64,000 nt of DNA from Nocardioides pantholopis (GCF_003710085.1 NZ_CP033324.1:2593501-2657500), one strand, 5' to 3'. Counted from the first letter of the stretch, positions 15,008 to 23,840 are shown. Notes: generated by a model not told the origin, from the sequence alone. Program-made: numbers and translations.

Positions 15008-16117
15008 ATGGCCCGACTCGGAGCACTCCTCCTGTCCACCGCCCTCCTGGGCTCCTCCCTCCTCGGCGGCACGGCGTACGCCGGAGGCGCCGCGGGCCAG
15101 CACAGCCCGCCCGGCCACGGGGCGGAGCCCCGCCTGTCCTGGCGCGAGAGCGTGCTCGACGCCGACCAGGGCTTCCGCGGCCTGGACGCGGTGAACCGCC
15201 GCACGGCCTGGGTGAGCGGCGGCAGCGTCACCGAGGGCGGCCCCGGGCGGGTGTTCCGGACCACCGACGGCGGCCGGGACTGGGAGGACGTGAGCCCGCC
15301 CGGCACCGAGGGCCTGATGTTCCGCGACGTCGAGGCCCGCAGCGCCAAGGAGGCGGTGATCCTCGCGATCGGCCCGGGCGAGGCGTCCCGGATCTACCGG
15401 ACCACCAACGGCGGCGCCAGCTGGCGAACGTCCTTCGTCAACGACGACCCCGCCGCGTTCTACGACTGCATGGCCTTCTATCCCGGCGGCCGCCGGGGCC
15501 TGGCGATGAGCGACCCGGTCGACGGGAAGTTCCGGATCCTCGCCACCCGCGACTTCGGCCGGTCCTGGTCGGTGCTCCCCGACGAGGGGATGCCCGAGGC
15601 CCCGACCGAGTTCGGCTTCGCCGCCAGCGGCGACTGCCTGGTCACCGCCGGCCACGCGGCGTACTTCGGGACCGGCGGCGGCGCCGCCCGGGTCTTCCGC
15701 TCCACCGACTTCGGCCGGACCTGGACCGCTACCGAGTCCACGATCCCGGCGGGCGAGTCCGCCGGCGTGTTCGCGCTGGCGTTCCGTACGCCGTGGCAGG
15801 GCGTCGCCGTGGGCGGGGACTTCGCCGACCCCGCCGACGGTGTCGACGCCGTCGCGACCACCCGCCGTGGCACCGTCTGGCGCAGCGCCGGCGACCTGAC
15901 CCACCTGGCCGAGGACGCGGCGTACCTCCCGCTGCGCGGACGCCCGCTGCTGGTCACCGGCGAGTCCGGCGAGGTGCGGGGCACCAGCATCAGCACCGAT
16001 GAGGGCCGCAGCTGGACCCGGGTCACCGGCACCGGCTACCACGCCCTGGACTGCACCGCCGACGGCTCCTGCTGGGCCGCCGGCGGCGGCGGCCGGGTGG
16101 CCCGCCTCGCCCACTGA
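15008..16117 (+). CDS. Secreted Ycf48/BNR-repeat beta-propeller protein
   Basis: A 369-residue protein from ATG 15008 with GGAAGGG upstream. A signal peptide (LGALLLSTALLGSSLLGGTAYA) covers about residues 3-25. Repeated Asp-box-like motifs follow: FRTTDGGRDWEDV, YRTTNGGASWRT, FRSTDFGRTWTA and ISTDEGRSWTRV. These mark a sialidase-type/Ycf48 propeller. Such domains appear in the photosystem assembly factor Ycf48 and in many bacterial exported proteins called oxidoreductases without good reason. Function is unknown and it lacks a membrane anchor. Its end abuts or overlaps the next gene. Confidence 0.8.
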   Translation: MARLGALLLSTALLGSSLLGGTAYAGGAAGQHSPPGHGAEPRLSWRESVLDADQGFRGLDAVNRRTAWVSGGSVTEGGPGRVFRTTDGGRDWEDVSPPGTEGLMFRDVEARSAKEAVILAIGPGEASRIYRTTNGGASWRTSFVNDDPAAFYDCMAFYPGGRRGLAMSDPVDGKFRILATRDFGRSWSVLPDEGMPEAPTEFGFAASGDCLVTAGHAAYFGTGGGAARVFRSTDFGRTWTATESTIPAGESAGVFALAFRTPWQGVAVGGDFADPADGVDAVATTRRGTVWRSAGDLTHLAEDAAYLPLRGRPLLVTGESGEVRGTSISTDEGRSWTRVTGTGYHALDCTADGSCWAAGGGGRVARLAH

Positions 16118-16175
16118 CGGACGCCGCCCGGGGCGGCCGCGCCGGTCCCTGGTCCCGCTCGCCCTCGCCGGTGCC

Positions 16176-16979
16176 GTGGCGGTGGTCTCGACCGGCCTCC
16201 TCGTGCTCGCGGTCGGGCAGGGCTGGCTCGGACCCGACGTGGGCCGCGGCGACGGGTTCTGCGAGGCGGCCCGCGACGGGTTCGTGAAGCAGCCCGCCAA
16301 CACCTTCTCCAACCTCGGGTTCGTCGTCGCCGGGCTCCTGGTCGCCTGGCGCGCGGGCCGGGCCGACCTGCTCGGCGACGTCCTCCCCCGCCGGGGCCTG
16401 AGCAGCCGGGGCCCGAACAGCCGGGGCCTGGCCACGGCGTACGCCTGCGTCGTGGTGCTGCTCGGCCCCGCCAGCGCCGCCATGCACGCCACCCAGGCGG
16501 AGGCGGGCGGCGACCTGGACATGCTGAGCATGTATCTGGTCGCGTCGTTCGCCGCGGCCTACGCCCTGATGCGGTGGACGGGTCGCGGCCGGTCGTTCTT
16601 CGGCACCCTCTTCGTGGCCCTGGTCGGGCTCTGCGAGCTCATCGGGCGGTACGCCGGCGAGGTCCCGGTCGTCGAGCACGCCGGCAACGTCGCGTTCGCG
16701 GCGCTGCTGCTGGCGGCGGTCGTGCTCGAGGTCCGGCTGTGGCGACGCAGCGCGGACGACCTGCGCACGGACCTGCGCTGGGGGGCCGGAGCGCTCGGCG
16801 CGATCCTGGTGGCGTTCGGGATCTGGAACGTCACGAAGCGGGCCTGGTGCGACCCGCACTCGATCCTGCAGGGGCACGCTGTCTGGCACCTGCTCTGCGC
16901 CGTCTCGGCGTACCTGCTGTTCCGGCTGTGGGCCAGCGAGCGCCGCCCGGCGAGCACCCCGTCGCCGGCGGACGGCTGA
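16176..16979 (+). CDS. Ceramidase-family (CREST superfamily) integral membrane protein
   Basis: A membrane protein with about seven helices. The CREST/alkaline ceramidase signature is present: FCEAA and KQPANTFSNLGFVVAGLLVAW early, GPASAAMHATQAEAGGDLDM in the middle, and CDPHSILQGHAVWHLLCAVS near the end. These supply the Ser, Asp and three His residues that bind zinc in the family. Members hydrolyse lipid amide bonds within the membrane; the substrate in actinobacteria is unknown. The start is uncertain: in-frame GTG 16176 begins inside helix 1, while the open frame reaches ATG 15999 with a 119-base overlap of the preceding gene. The Arg-rich stretch before helix 1 (RRPGRPRRSL) suggests the true start lies upstream of 16176. 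Confidence 0.7.
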   Translation: MAVVSTGLLVLAVGQGWLGPDVGRGDGFCEAARDGFVKQPANTFSNLGFVVAGLLVAWRAGRADLLGDVLPRRGLSSRGPNSRGLATAYACVVVLLGPASAAMHATQAEAGGDLDMLSMYLVASFAAAYALMRWTGRGRSFFGTLFVALVGLCELIGRYAGEVPVVEHAGNVAFAALLLAAVVLEVRLWRRSADDLRTDLRWGAGALGAILVAFGIWNVTKRAWCDPHSILQGHAVWHLLCAVSAYLLFRLWASERRPASTPSPADG

Positions 16980-17096
16980 GCGGTCTTTCGTCCCCAACCC
17001 TCCCGCAGCCGCGTCGGGCGTCAACTAGGCTGGGCGGTGCCTGCCGAGCCGACGTCGACGAGCCGGCCGCAGCCCACTCACCCCGAGGAACCGCCG

Positions 17097-18509
17097 ATGC
17101 CCGAGCCCAGGCCCGCGGCTCCGGCGCACCCGGGGCAGCGCCTCCCCGGGGCGGCACCGCAGCCCGGCAGGCTGGCCCCGCGGTCGGTCGGGCTCGCCGT
17201 CTCGACGGTCTTCTCGCTCGCCTCCACCGCGCCGGCGTACTCGCTGGCCGTCACGGTCGGCCTCCTGGCCTCCCTGGTCGCGGAGGCGACCCCGCTGCTG
17301 CTGGCGCTCTCCGCGGTGCCCGTCGTCCTGGTCGTGCTCGCCTTCGGCGAGCTCAACGCCGCCGAGCCCGACTGCGGGACCTGCTACGCCTGGACCTCGA
17401 AGCCGTTCGGGCGCCGGGTCGGGTTCCTCGGCGGCTGGGTCGTGATCGCCGCCTGCGTGCTGGTGATGACCAACCTGATGCAGGCCGCCGCCATCTACCT
17501 CTACACAGTGGTCGGCCTGGACGCCCTCGCCGACTCCCGGCTCGCCCAGGCGGCCGCCGGCATCGTCCTGCTCGTGGTGATGGCCGGACTGGCCAGCCGC
17601 GGCATCACGCTGGCCGCCCGCACCCAGGTGGTCCTCTTCACCGTCGAGGCGGTGCTGCTGGTCGGCTTCGCCGTCCGGGCCGCCGCGGTCGACCCGCTGG
17701 CCCCGGCGTCTCCGGCGGGGTCCCCGGCGGCGGGCGTCGACCTGACCACCTCGGGCGTGGTCGCGGCCTTCCTCGTGGCGGTGTTCCTCTACTGGGGCTG
17801 GGACTCCTCCTTCTCGGTCAACGAGGAGTCCCACGACCCCGCCGGCACCCCGGTCCGCGCCGCGCTGGCCGCGATGGCGGTCCTGGTCGTGCTGTACGCC
17901 GGGTTCGCCTGGGCCGTGACGTCGTACGCCGGCGTCGACCGCCTGGCCGCGGTCGGTGAGGACGACGTGCTCGCGGTGTTCGCGACCAGCCTGATGGGGT
18001 CGGCCGGGGGCACGGTGCTCGCCGGCGCTGTCCTGGTCTCCGCCCTGGCCAGCGCCCAGACCACCATCCTGCCCTCGGCGCGGAGCATGTTCTCGATGTC
18101 GCGGCGCGGCGACCTGCCGCCCGCACTCTCCCGCGTCAGCTCCCACGGCTCCCCCGCCGTGGCGACCTGGGTCTTCACCGCGCTGGCCGCGTTCGTCTAC
18201 GCCGTCCTGGTCCTGACCAGCGAGGCGGTCCTGGCCGACTCGGTCGCCGCCACCGCGATGCTGGTCTCCTCCTACTACGCGCTCACCTGCGCGGCGGTCC
18301 CGTTCTACTTCGGCCGGCGGGGCCGCGCCGAGCGCCCCGCGCGCCGGGTGGTCCTACCGCTGACCGCGGCGGGTACCTTCACCACAGCGCTCGTCCTGAG
18401 CGTGCGCGACAGCTCGACGACCTCCCTGGCCGCCGTCGCCGTGGTCCTGGGATCCGGCCTCGCGTACCTCACCCTGACCCACCGCTCAATCCGAAAGCAG
18501 GACCGATGA
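17097..18509 (+). CDS. Amino acid permease, APC superfamily
   Basis: A 470-residue transporter with about 12 transmembrane helices, started at ATG 17097 (GAGGA about nine bases upstream); an in-frame start at 17037 lacks a good site. Helix 1 carries STAPAYSLAVTVG, the unwound substrate-binding region of APC transporters, and GELNAAEPDCGTCYAWTSK follows helix 2. FLYWGWDSSFSVNEES corresponds to helix 6. It imports or exchanges amino acids or polyamines. The stop overlaps the next start by four bases (ATGA), making it the first gene of a four-gene operon with a lipoprotein, a DUF350 protein and a GspS-like ligase. This suggests the ligase substrate may be the transported compound. Confidence 0.88.
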   Translation: MPEPRPAAPAHPGQRLPGAAPQPGRLAPRSVGLAVSTVFSLASTAPAYSLAVTVGLLASLVAEATPLLLALSAVPVVLVVLAFGELNAAEPDCGTCYAWTSKPFGRRVGFLGGWVVIAACVLVMTNLMQAAAIYLYTVVGLDALADSRLAQAAAGIVLLVVMAGLASRGITLAARTQVVLFTVEAVLLVGFAVRAAAVDPLAPASPAGSPAAGVDLTTSGVVAAFLVAVFLYWGWDSSFSVNEESHDPAGTPVRAALAAMAVLVVLYAGFAWAVTSYAGVDRLAAVGEDDVLAVFATSLMGSAGGTVLAGAVLVSALASAQTTILPSARSMFSMSRRGDLPPALSRVSSHGSPAVATWVFTALAAFVYAVLVLTSEAVLADSVAATAMLVSSYYALTCAAVPFYFGRRGRAERPARRVVLPLTAAGTFTTALVLSVRDSSTTSLAAVAVVLGSGLAYLTLTHRSIRKQDR

Positions 18510-18901
18510 CCACCACGCCCCGCCGGCGCATGCGCTCTGCCAGCGTCGCGATCGGCATCACCGCCCTCGCGGCCTCCGGCCTGACCGGCTGCGCGTCCTC
18601 GGCCGACTACGCAGCGGTCTGCGTGGACCCCGAGACCCAGGAGCGGGTCGAGGACAAGGAGTGCGACGACGACTCCGAGTACAACGGCTCCAGCGTCGGC
18701 TCCGGCTTCTTCTGGTACTACCTCGGCGCCAGCTCCCGGGTCCCGGCCGTGGGTGGGCTGGCCAGCGGCGGGACCTGGCGGGGCTCCGGGCTCAACGGCA
18801 CCGTCCAGCGCGGCGGGCTCCCCACGACCGGCGGCTCCAGCGTGAAGTCCACGACCACCAAGGGCGGGTTCGGCGGCTCCAGCCGCGGCTTCTCGTCCTG
18901 A
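18506..18901 (+). CDS. Small lipoprotein, YgiB/DUF1190-like position
   Basis: A 131-residue protein from ATG 18506, overlapping the permease stop. After a basic start comes a hydrophobic segment and the lipobox LTGC (Cys29), so it should be lipidated and anchored outside the membrane. The mature part has CVDPETQERVEDKECDDD, a probable disulfide-bonded acidic knot. A Gly/Ser-rich tail ending GGFGGSSRGFSS follows. The sequence and its position beside DUF350 and GspS-like genes recall E. coli YgiB/YjfM in the ygiB-ygiC and yjf loci. Direct similarity is weak; function unknown. Confidence 0.7.
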   Translation: MTTTPRRRMRSASVAIGITALAASGLTGCASSADYAAVCVDPETQERVEDKECDDDSEYNGSSVGSGFFWYYLGASSRVPAVGGLASGGTWRGSGLNGTVQRGGLPTTGGSSVKSTTTKGGFGGSSRGFSS

Positions 18902-18929
18902 CCCCCTTGAACCTCGACCAGGAGAACCA

Positions 18930-19388
18930 GTGAACGACCTGCTCAACGCCCTGCTGCACGCCATCGTCTACGCGCTGGTCTCCGGCCTCATCCTCATCGT
19001 CGCCTACTACGTCCTGGACCTGGTGACCCCCGGCCACCTCGGCAGCCACCTGCACGGCACCGACGACTCCGGCAAGGCATCGGTCCACCTCCAGTCGCGC
19101 TCCGCCGCCCTGGTCGCCGCAGCCTGGATGGTCTCCAACGCGCTGGTGCTCTTCACCGCCATCTGGACCAACGGCGCCACCGACCTCGGCTGGGCGCTGG
19201 CCTGGACGGTCTCCTTCGGGATCCTCGGCGTGGCGCTCAACGCCGCCATGCTCTTCGCCATCGACGCGGTCACGCCCGGGAACCTGCGCCAGATCGTGTG
19301 CGAGCCCGGCCCGGTCCGCCCGCTGGCCTACCTCGCCTCCGCGACCGCGCTCTCGGTCGCGGCCATCGTCTGCGCCAGCATCGCCTGA
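18930..19388 (+). CDS. DUF350 family membrane protein (YjfL-like)
   Basis: A 152-residue membrane protein from GTG 18930, with GGAG five bases upstream. Four helices are predicted: ALLHAIVYALVSGLILIVAYY, then AALVAAAWMVSNALVLFTAIW, a Trp-rich helix, and a final ALSVAAIVCASIA. The YYVLDLVTPG motif after helix 1 recurs near the third helix as FAIDAVTPG, an internal duplication typical of DUF350. E. coli YjfL is the best-known relative and has no assigned function. The stop overlaps the ligase start as TGATG. Confidence 0.8.
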   Translation: MNDLLNALLHAIVYALVSGLILIVAYYVLDLVTPGHLGSHLHGTDDSGKASVHLQSRSAALVAAAWMVSNALVLFTAIWTNGATDLGWALAWTVSFGILGVALNAAMLFAIDAVTPGNLRQIVCEPGPVRPLAYLASATALSVAAIVCASIA

Positions 19389-20653
19389 TGTGGCGCCACC
19401 GGATCAAGCCGCGTCCTGACTGGGAGCGGATCGTCACCGAGCAGGGGCTCGTCTTCCCCGTCACCGAGCTGCCCGACGGGACCAAGCGGCCGTACTGGAA
19501 CGAGTCGGCCTGGTATGAGTTCACCGGCGACGAGGTCAACACGCTGGAGGCCGCCACCGAGGAGCTGTGGGCGATGTGCCTCGACGCGGCCGGCCACATG
19601 GCGGCCACGATGACCGACCAGCGCCTGGGCCTCCCGGCGGGCACGATGGAGGTCGTTCAGCGGTCCATCGGCCGCCAGGACCCCTCGCTCTACTCCCGCT
19701 TCGACCTCGTCTACGGCGCCGACGGGACGATCAAGATGCTCGAGATCAACGGCGACACCCCGACCGGGCTCGTCGAGGCCGGCGTCGTCCAGTGGCGCTG
19801 GCTCGAGGACCGGCTGCCCGAGCTCGACCAGTGGAACAGCGTCCACGAGCGGCTCGTCGCCGGCTGGCAACGGCTGCGCACCTCCGGGGCCACCACCGGC
19901 AACGAGCTGCACTTCTTCTACGACCTCGGCGAGGGCGAGAGCTACGACGACGGCGAGATGGAGATGACCGCGCACTACCTGATGGACACCGCGGTCCAGG
20001 CGGGGTTCGCCACGATGGCGCACCCGATGGCCGAGGTCGGCTGGAACCCCGACGCCCGCGAGTTCCGCGACGTCAACGACTACCCCGTCCGCAACGCCTT
20101 CAAGCTCTACGCCTGGGAGGAGATGCTCGGCGAGGCCTTCGGACGGCACCTCGTCGAGCAGCGCGAGGCGCGCCCGGTGAACTGGTTCGAGCCGGCCTGG
20201 AAGGCGATGCTCTCCACCAAGGCGCTGCTGCCGGTGCTGTGGGAGCGCAACCCCGGCCACCCGCTGCTGCTGCCGGCGTACTTCGACTCCCCCGGCGACC
20301 TGGAGAACTGGGTCGCCAAGCCGCTGCACGGCCGCGAGGGCGACAACATCCGCATCCACCTCGCCGACGCCCTCGAGGACCTGGTCATGCCCGGGGCGTA
20401 CGGCACCGAGGGGTTCGTCTACCAGGCCTACACCGAGCTGCCGGTCTTCGACGGCAACCACGTCGTGCTGGGCTCGTGGGTCATCGACAACGAGGCCGCC
20501 GGGATGCTGGTGCGCGAGTCCGACGGACCCGTGACCGACTACTACGGCCGGGTCTGCCCGCACGTCATCTCCGACGCGCTCTCGCCCGACGACGCGCAGC
20601 GGCTGGCGTGGCTGGCCGAGCGGGTCGGCCCGAACGCGCCGTCGGTCCGGTAG
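19388..20653 (+). CDS. Glutathionylspermidine-synthase-like ATP-grasp ligase (YgiC/YjfC family)
   Basis: A 421-residue soluble protein from ATG 19388. Blocks typical of the C-terminal synthetase domain of glutathionylspermidine synthase are visible: PYWNESAWYEFT near the start, MLEINGDTPTGLVEAGVVQW, NAFKLYAWEEM, and VAKPLHGREGDN, the ATP-binding glycine loop. The amidase domain of E. coli Gsp is absent, as in YgiC and YjfC. The family joins a carboxylate to an amine using ATP. Because actinobacteria generally make mycothiol rather than glutathione, the substrates must differ from the namesake. It ends a coupled operon with an APC permease, a lipoprotein and DUF350. Confidence 0.85.
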   Translation: MWRHRIKPRPDWERIVTEQGLVFPVTELPDGTKRPYWNESAWYEFTGDEVNTLEAATEELWAMCLDAAGHMAATMTDQRLGLPAGTMEVVQRSIGRQDPSLYSRFDLVYGADGTIKMLEINGDTPTGLVEAGVVQWRWLEDRLPELDQWNSVHERLVAGWQRLRTSGATTGNELHFFYDLGEGESYDDGEMEMTAHYLMDTAVQAGFATMAHPMAEVGWNPDAREFRDVNDYPVRNAFKLYAWEEMLGEAFGRHLVEQREARPVNWFEPAWKAMLSTKALLPVLWERNPGHPLLLPAYFDSPGDLENWVAKPLHGREGDNIRIHLADALEDLVMPGAYGTEGFVYQAYTELPVFDGNHVVLGSWVIDNEAAGMLVRESDGPVTDYYGRVCPHVISDALSPDDAQRLAWLAERVGPNAPSVR

Positions 20654-20693
20654 CGGTCACCGGCGGGACGCCGAGGGCCCGGGCGCGAGCCGG

Positions 20694-21230
20694 TCAGCGG
20701 CGTCCGTAGCCGAGGAGGACGCAGCCGGTGCTGGAGCGCGCCGTCTTGACCAGGTGGAGGCGACGCAGGTCGGCGGTGTCCGTGAACAGCCGCCGCCCCG
20801 AGCCGGCGACCGTGGGCACGACGACCAGCTCGAGCCGGTCGACGAGGTCGGCCGCGAGGAGGTCCTGGGCGAGCCCGATGCTGCCGTGGACGCCGATGTC
20901 ACGTCCCGCACCGTGCCTGAGCCGCTCCACGTACGGGACGAGCGGGGCGTCCGCCACCACGCTTGTGGACCAGGGCCGGTCCGGCCGACTGGAGGTGAAG
21001 ACGTGCTTGGTCGTGCCGTTGATGAAGTCGGCGAACGGCTGGACCTGGGCGGTGGGCCAGTAGCCGGCCCAGTAGTCGTAGGTCCCGCGACCGAGCAGGA
21101 CGTCGTCCTGGGTGGCGATCACGCCGGCGAGGTTCTCGAAGACCCCGTCGTCCGCCTCGAACATCCAGTTCCCGGGCTCCTCGGCGACGCCGTCCAGGGA
21201 CAACAGCGTGTAGAGCACGACCTCGCGCAC
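20694..21230 (-). CDS. Dihydrofolate reductase family protein (RibD C-terminal domain)
   Basis: A 178-residue protein from GTG 21230, six bases after AAGGAGG. The first strand REVVLYTLLSLDGVAEEP, DDVLLGRGTYDYWAGYWPT with the NADPH-binding loop, KHVFTSSRP, and DIGVHGSIGLAQDLLAADLVD are the family's signature blocks. Members are small NADPH-dependent reductases related to DHFR and RibD, often of unknown substrate. It is the intact relative of two decayed copies at 12.2-12.7 kb. Confidence 0.88.
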   Translation of the reverse strand: MREVVLYTLLSLDGVAEEPGNWMFEADDGVFENLAGVIATQDDVLLGRGTYDYWAGYWPTAQVQPFADFINGTTKHVFTSSRPDRPWSTSVVADAPLVPYVERLRHGAGRDIGVHGSIGLAQDLLAADLVDRLELVVVPTVAGSGRRLFTDTADLRRLHLVKTARSSTGCVLLGYGRR

Positions 21231-21256
21231 GGTGGGCCTCCTTCTCCGTCGCGGAC

Positions 21257-22129
21257 CTAGGGCCCGCGCCGCGCGGTTCCGAGGGCCAGGATCCAGACGG
21301 CCGCGACGCCGATGGCGGCCAGCCCGACGCCGTACGCCGCCGCAGCGGGTCCCGAGGAGAGGTCCTCGCCGTACCGGGCCAGCGCCACCGCCTGGAGGAC
21401 CACGAAGGTCACGCCCGTGAAGCCGACCGGACGGACGGCGAGGACATCGTCGATGAGCCCGGCGTGCCCGGCCGCCCAGCCGAGCCCGACCAGCCAGGCT
21501 CCGACAGCGCGCGCGGTGAGCGGGGTGAGCGGCCACGACCACAGTGTCGAGGCGGTGTCGGGCGCCACCAGGAGCACCACCCCGGTCCCGACCAGGACCA
21601 CCCCGAGAACGAGCAGGAGGGACCGCAGCGGCACCGGCAGCCGACGTCCCGGCGCGGCCCCGGCCCCGGTCCGGGCCCGCCTCAGCTCGACCACCCCGAC
21701 CACCGACAGCGCCACCGGGACCAGCAGGTAGATCGCCAGCCAGCCCCAGGTGATGGCCCGCGCGCCGGCCGGGTGCTCGGCGCCGAGGTGGAACCTGTCG
21801 AGGTGCACCAGCGTCACGACCAGCGTGAGGGTCGTGAACACCAGCACGCTGCCCACCGCCACCCGTGCCCGGTGCCAGTCCGCGGCGCGGGCGCCGGCGA
21901 CCTCCAGCACCGCGCTGGACCAGTACGCGGCGCCGAGGAACACCGCCGTCATCGGGGGCGCGATGGTCCAGGCGAACCAGTCGGCCGTGCGCTCGGGGAA
22001 GACGAAGAGCTGGAGGCCGGCGAGGAATACCAGGAAGGCGGCCAGGAGCAGCAGGCGCCGCAACGCCCGAGACGTCGCAGGCGTGGGCGGCGCCGGCGCC
22101 GGCGCCCGGTCAGTCGACGGCGGCGTCAC
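21257..22129 (-). CDS. Multi-spanning membrane protein of unknown function
   Basis: A 290-residue protein starting GTG 22129, overlapping the end of the upstream flavoprotein gene by 20 bases. About eight hydrophobic segments are seen, beginning LLLLAAFLVFLAGLQLFVFPE after a Pro/Ala-rich cytoplasmic tail. FVFPERTADWFAWTIAPPMTA and HLGAEHPAGARAITWGWLAIY are distinctive. A later MVAPDTAS-like repeat suggests an internal duplication of four helices. No catalytic motif or known family is recognised. The overlap implies co-translation with the flavoprotein. Confidence 0.7.
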   Translation of the reverse strand: MTPPSTDRAPAPAPPTPATSRALRRLLLLAAFLVFLAGLQLFVFPERTADWFAWTIAPPMTAVFLGAAYWSSAVLEVAGARAADWHRARVAVGSVLVFTTLTLVVTLVHLDRFHLGAEHPAGARAITWGWLAIYLLVPVALSVVGVVELRRARTGAGAAPGRRLPVPLRSLLLVLGVVLVGTGVVLLVAPDTASTLWSWPLTPLTARAVGAWLVGLGWAAGHAGLIDDVLAVRPVGFTGVTFVVLQAVALARYGEDLSSGPAAAAYGVGLAAIGVAAVWILALGTARRGP

Positions 22130-23840
22130 CGCTCGCCCCCAGGGTGACCGGGACCCCGTCGTCGGCCAGGTAGTCGTGCAGCACCGAGATCACGGTCGCC
22201 CCGTCGCCGACGGCGGTCGCGACCCGCTTGATCGAGCCGGCCCGCACGTCGCCGATCGCGAAGACGCCGGGCACGCTGGTCTCCAGCGGCAGGCTGCGAC
22301 CGCCGTCCGGCCGACCCGTGTCGGTGCGCACGAACCCGGACGCGTCACGCTGCACCGCCTCGGGCAGCCACGCCGTGCGCGGCGTCGACCCGATGAGCAC
22401 GAAGAGGCCCGACGCCTCGATGTCCTCGGTGACCGTGGGCGGGGCCCCCGGCCCCGGGCCGGTCGGTCGGGTGTCGGCGACCGTGACCGCCTCCAGGCAG
22501 CCGCCGGCCGCGCGTCCCCCCACGACTCCCCGGTGGTAGCGGATCGTGAGGTTGCGCGTCGCCTTGAGCTGGCCGATCAGGTACTCCGACATGCTGGCGG
22601 CCAAGCTGGGGCCCCGCACCAGCAGCGTCACGTGCCGGGCGTAGCGGGCCAGGTGGAGGGCGGCCTGCCCCGCGGAGTTGCCGCCGCCCACCACGCACAC
22701 CTGCTGGCCGGTCATCGACGGCGCCTCGGAGACCGCGGCGCCGTAGAAGACCCCGCGCCCGAGCAGGTCCTCCAGCTCGGGGACGCCGAGCCGGCGGTAG
22801 TCGACCCCGGTCGCCACGATCACGCTGCGGGCCCGGACGACGCTGCCGTCCGACATCCGCACCCGGTGCAGCGCCCCGTCGGCGTCCAGGCCCTCGACCA
22901 CGCGCATGAACGAGTACTCGGTGCCGAACGCCCAGGCCTGCTGGAAGGACCGGTACGCCAGGTGCGCCCCGCTCACCCCGCGGGAGAAGCCCGGATAGTT
23001 GCGGATCAGCGAGCTGGTCCCCGCCTGCCCGCCGACGGCCTGCTCCTCGATCACCAGGGTCGAGAGGCCCTCCGAGGACGCGTACACCGCCGCCGCGAGG
23101 CCGGAGGGGCCGGCGCCGACGATGACCACGTCGAAGATCCGGTCGGGCGCGAGCGGCGCCATCAGCCCGAAGGCGTCGGCGATCTCGAGGTCGGTCGGGT
23201 TGACCAGTGTCGTCGGCGGGGTGGTGAAGGCCAGGACGACCACGGGCAGCTCCGGGTCGTGGAGGTCGAGCGCCTCGAGCATCCGCTGGGCGGAGCTGGT
23301 GCCGGTCGGGTGGAACCCGACCGGGATGTGGTTGCGCCCGAACGCGTCGCGCAGCGAGTGGGTGCGCTCGTCGCGCGCCTCGCCGATGAGCCGGACCGCC
23401 TCGAAGCCGAGCCCCTGCGCGAGGTGCCAGTCGTCGAGGGCGTCTGTGACGGCACCGTGGAACTCCTCGTCGCGGCGCCGTTCGGGCCGCACCAGCGAGA
23501 GCTCCGCGTGGCCCTGGGCGATCGCGGCGAAGACCGGCGCGGCGCTGGCGAAGTCGCCCCAGGTGACCGCCACCGCCCGTTTGGCCGAGGGGCTCAGGGC
23601 GTACGCGCGGCGCAGGAAGTCCAGGCCGTCCCGGTCGTCGGGGCCGTAGTAGCCGATCACGAGGGCGACGGGTCGTCCCCACCGGCGCAGTCCCTCGAGG
23701 ATCGCGCGAGCGTGCGCGTAGTCGGCGCACACGACGACCTCGTAGTCGCCGCCGTACCGGCGGCGCAGCTCGGCGCCCATCACCTCGCGCGACACCGGGT
23801 CGGTGGTGGCCAGCAGCAGGACCGGGTCGATGTGCTCCAT
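22110..23840 (-). CDS. Thioredoxin-reductase-like FAD protein with N-terminal receiver-like domain
   Basis: A 576-residue cytoplasmic protein from ATG 23840. Residues 1-130 resemble a response-regulator/receiver fold (PVLLLATTDPVSREVM, VALVIGYYGPDDRDGLDFL). A small thioredoxin-like linker follows. From about residue 250 a complete pyridine-nucleotide flavoprotein core is seen: VVIVGAGPSGLAAAVYASSEG, EEQAVGGQAGTSSLIRNYPGF, VCVVGGGNSAGQAALHLA, and the FAD-closing VFAIGDVRAGSIKRV. Where thioredoxin reductases have a CxxC disulfide this has YGAAVSE, so it cannot be a classical thioredoxin reductase. It may pass electrons to another acceptor. Confidence 0.85.
   Translation of the reverse strand: MEHIDPVLLLATTDPVSREVMGAELRRRYGGDYEVVVCADYAHARAILEGLRRWGRPVALVIGYYGPDDRDGLDFLRRAYALSPSAKRAVAVTWGDFASAAPVFAAIAQGHAELSLVRPERRRDEEFHGAVTDALDDWHLAQGLGFEAVRLIGEARDERTHSLRDAFGRNHIPVGFHPTGTSSAQRMLEALDLHDPELPVVVLAFTTPPTTLVNPTDLEIADAFGLMAPLAPDRIFDVVIVGAGPSGLAAAVYASSEGLSTLVIEEQAVGGQAGTSSLIRNYPGFSRGVSGAHLAYRSFQQAWAFGTEYSFMRVVEGLDADGALHRVRMSDGSVVRARSVIVATGVDYRRLGVPELEDLLGRGVFYGAAVSEAPSMTGQQVCVVGGGNSAGQAALHLARYARHVTLLVRGPSLAASMSEYLIGQLKATRNLTIRYHRGVVGGRAAGGCLEAVTVADTRPTGPGPGAPPTVTEDIEASGLFVLIGSTPRTAWLPEAVQRDASGFVRTDTGRPDGGRSLPLETSVPGVFAIGDVRAGSIKRVATAVGDGATVISVLHDYLADDGVPVTLGASGDAAVD

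Noticed and set aside
13238..16117. 959-codon open frame covering recQ and the Ycf48-like gene
   Set aside because: Only the last 369 codons, from ATG 15008, look like a protein. The rest is a shifted, Arg/Pro-rich reading of recQ.
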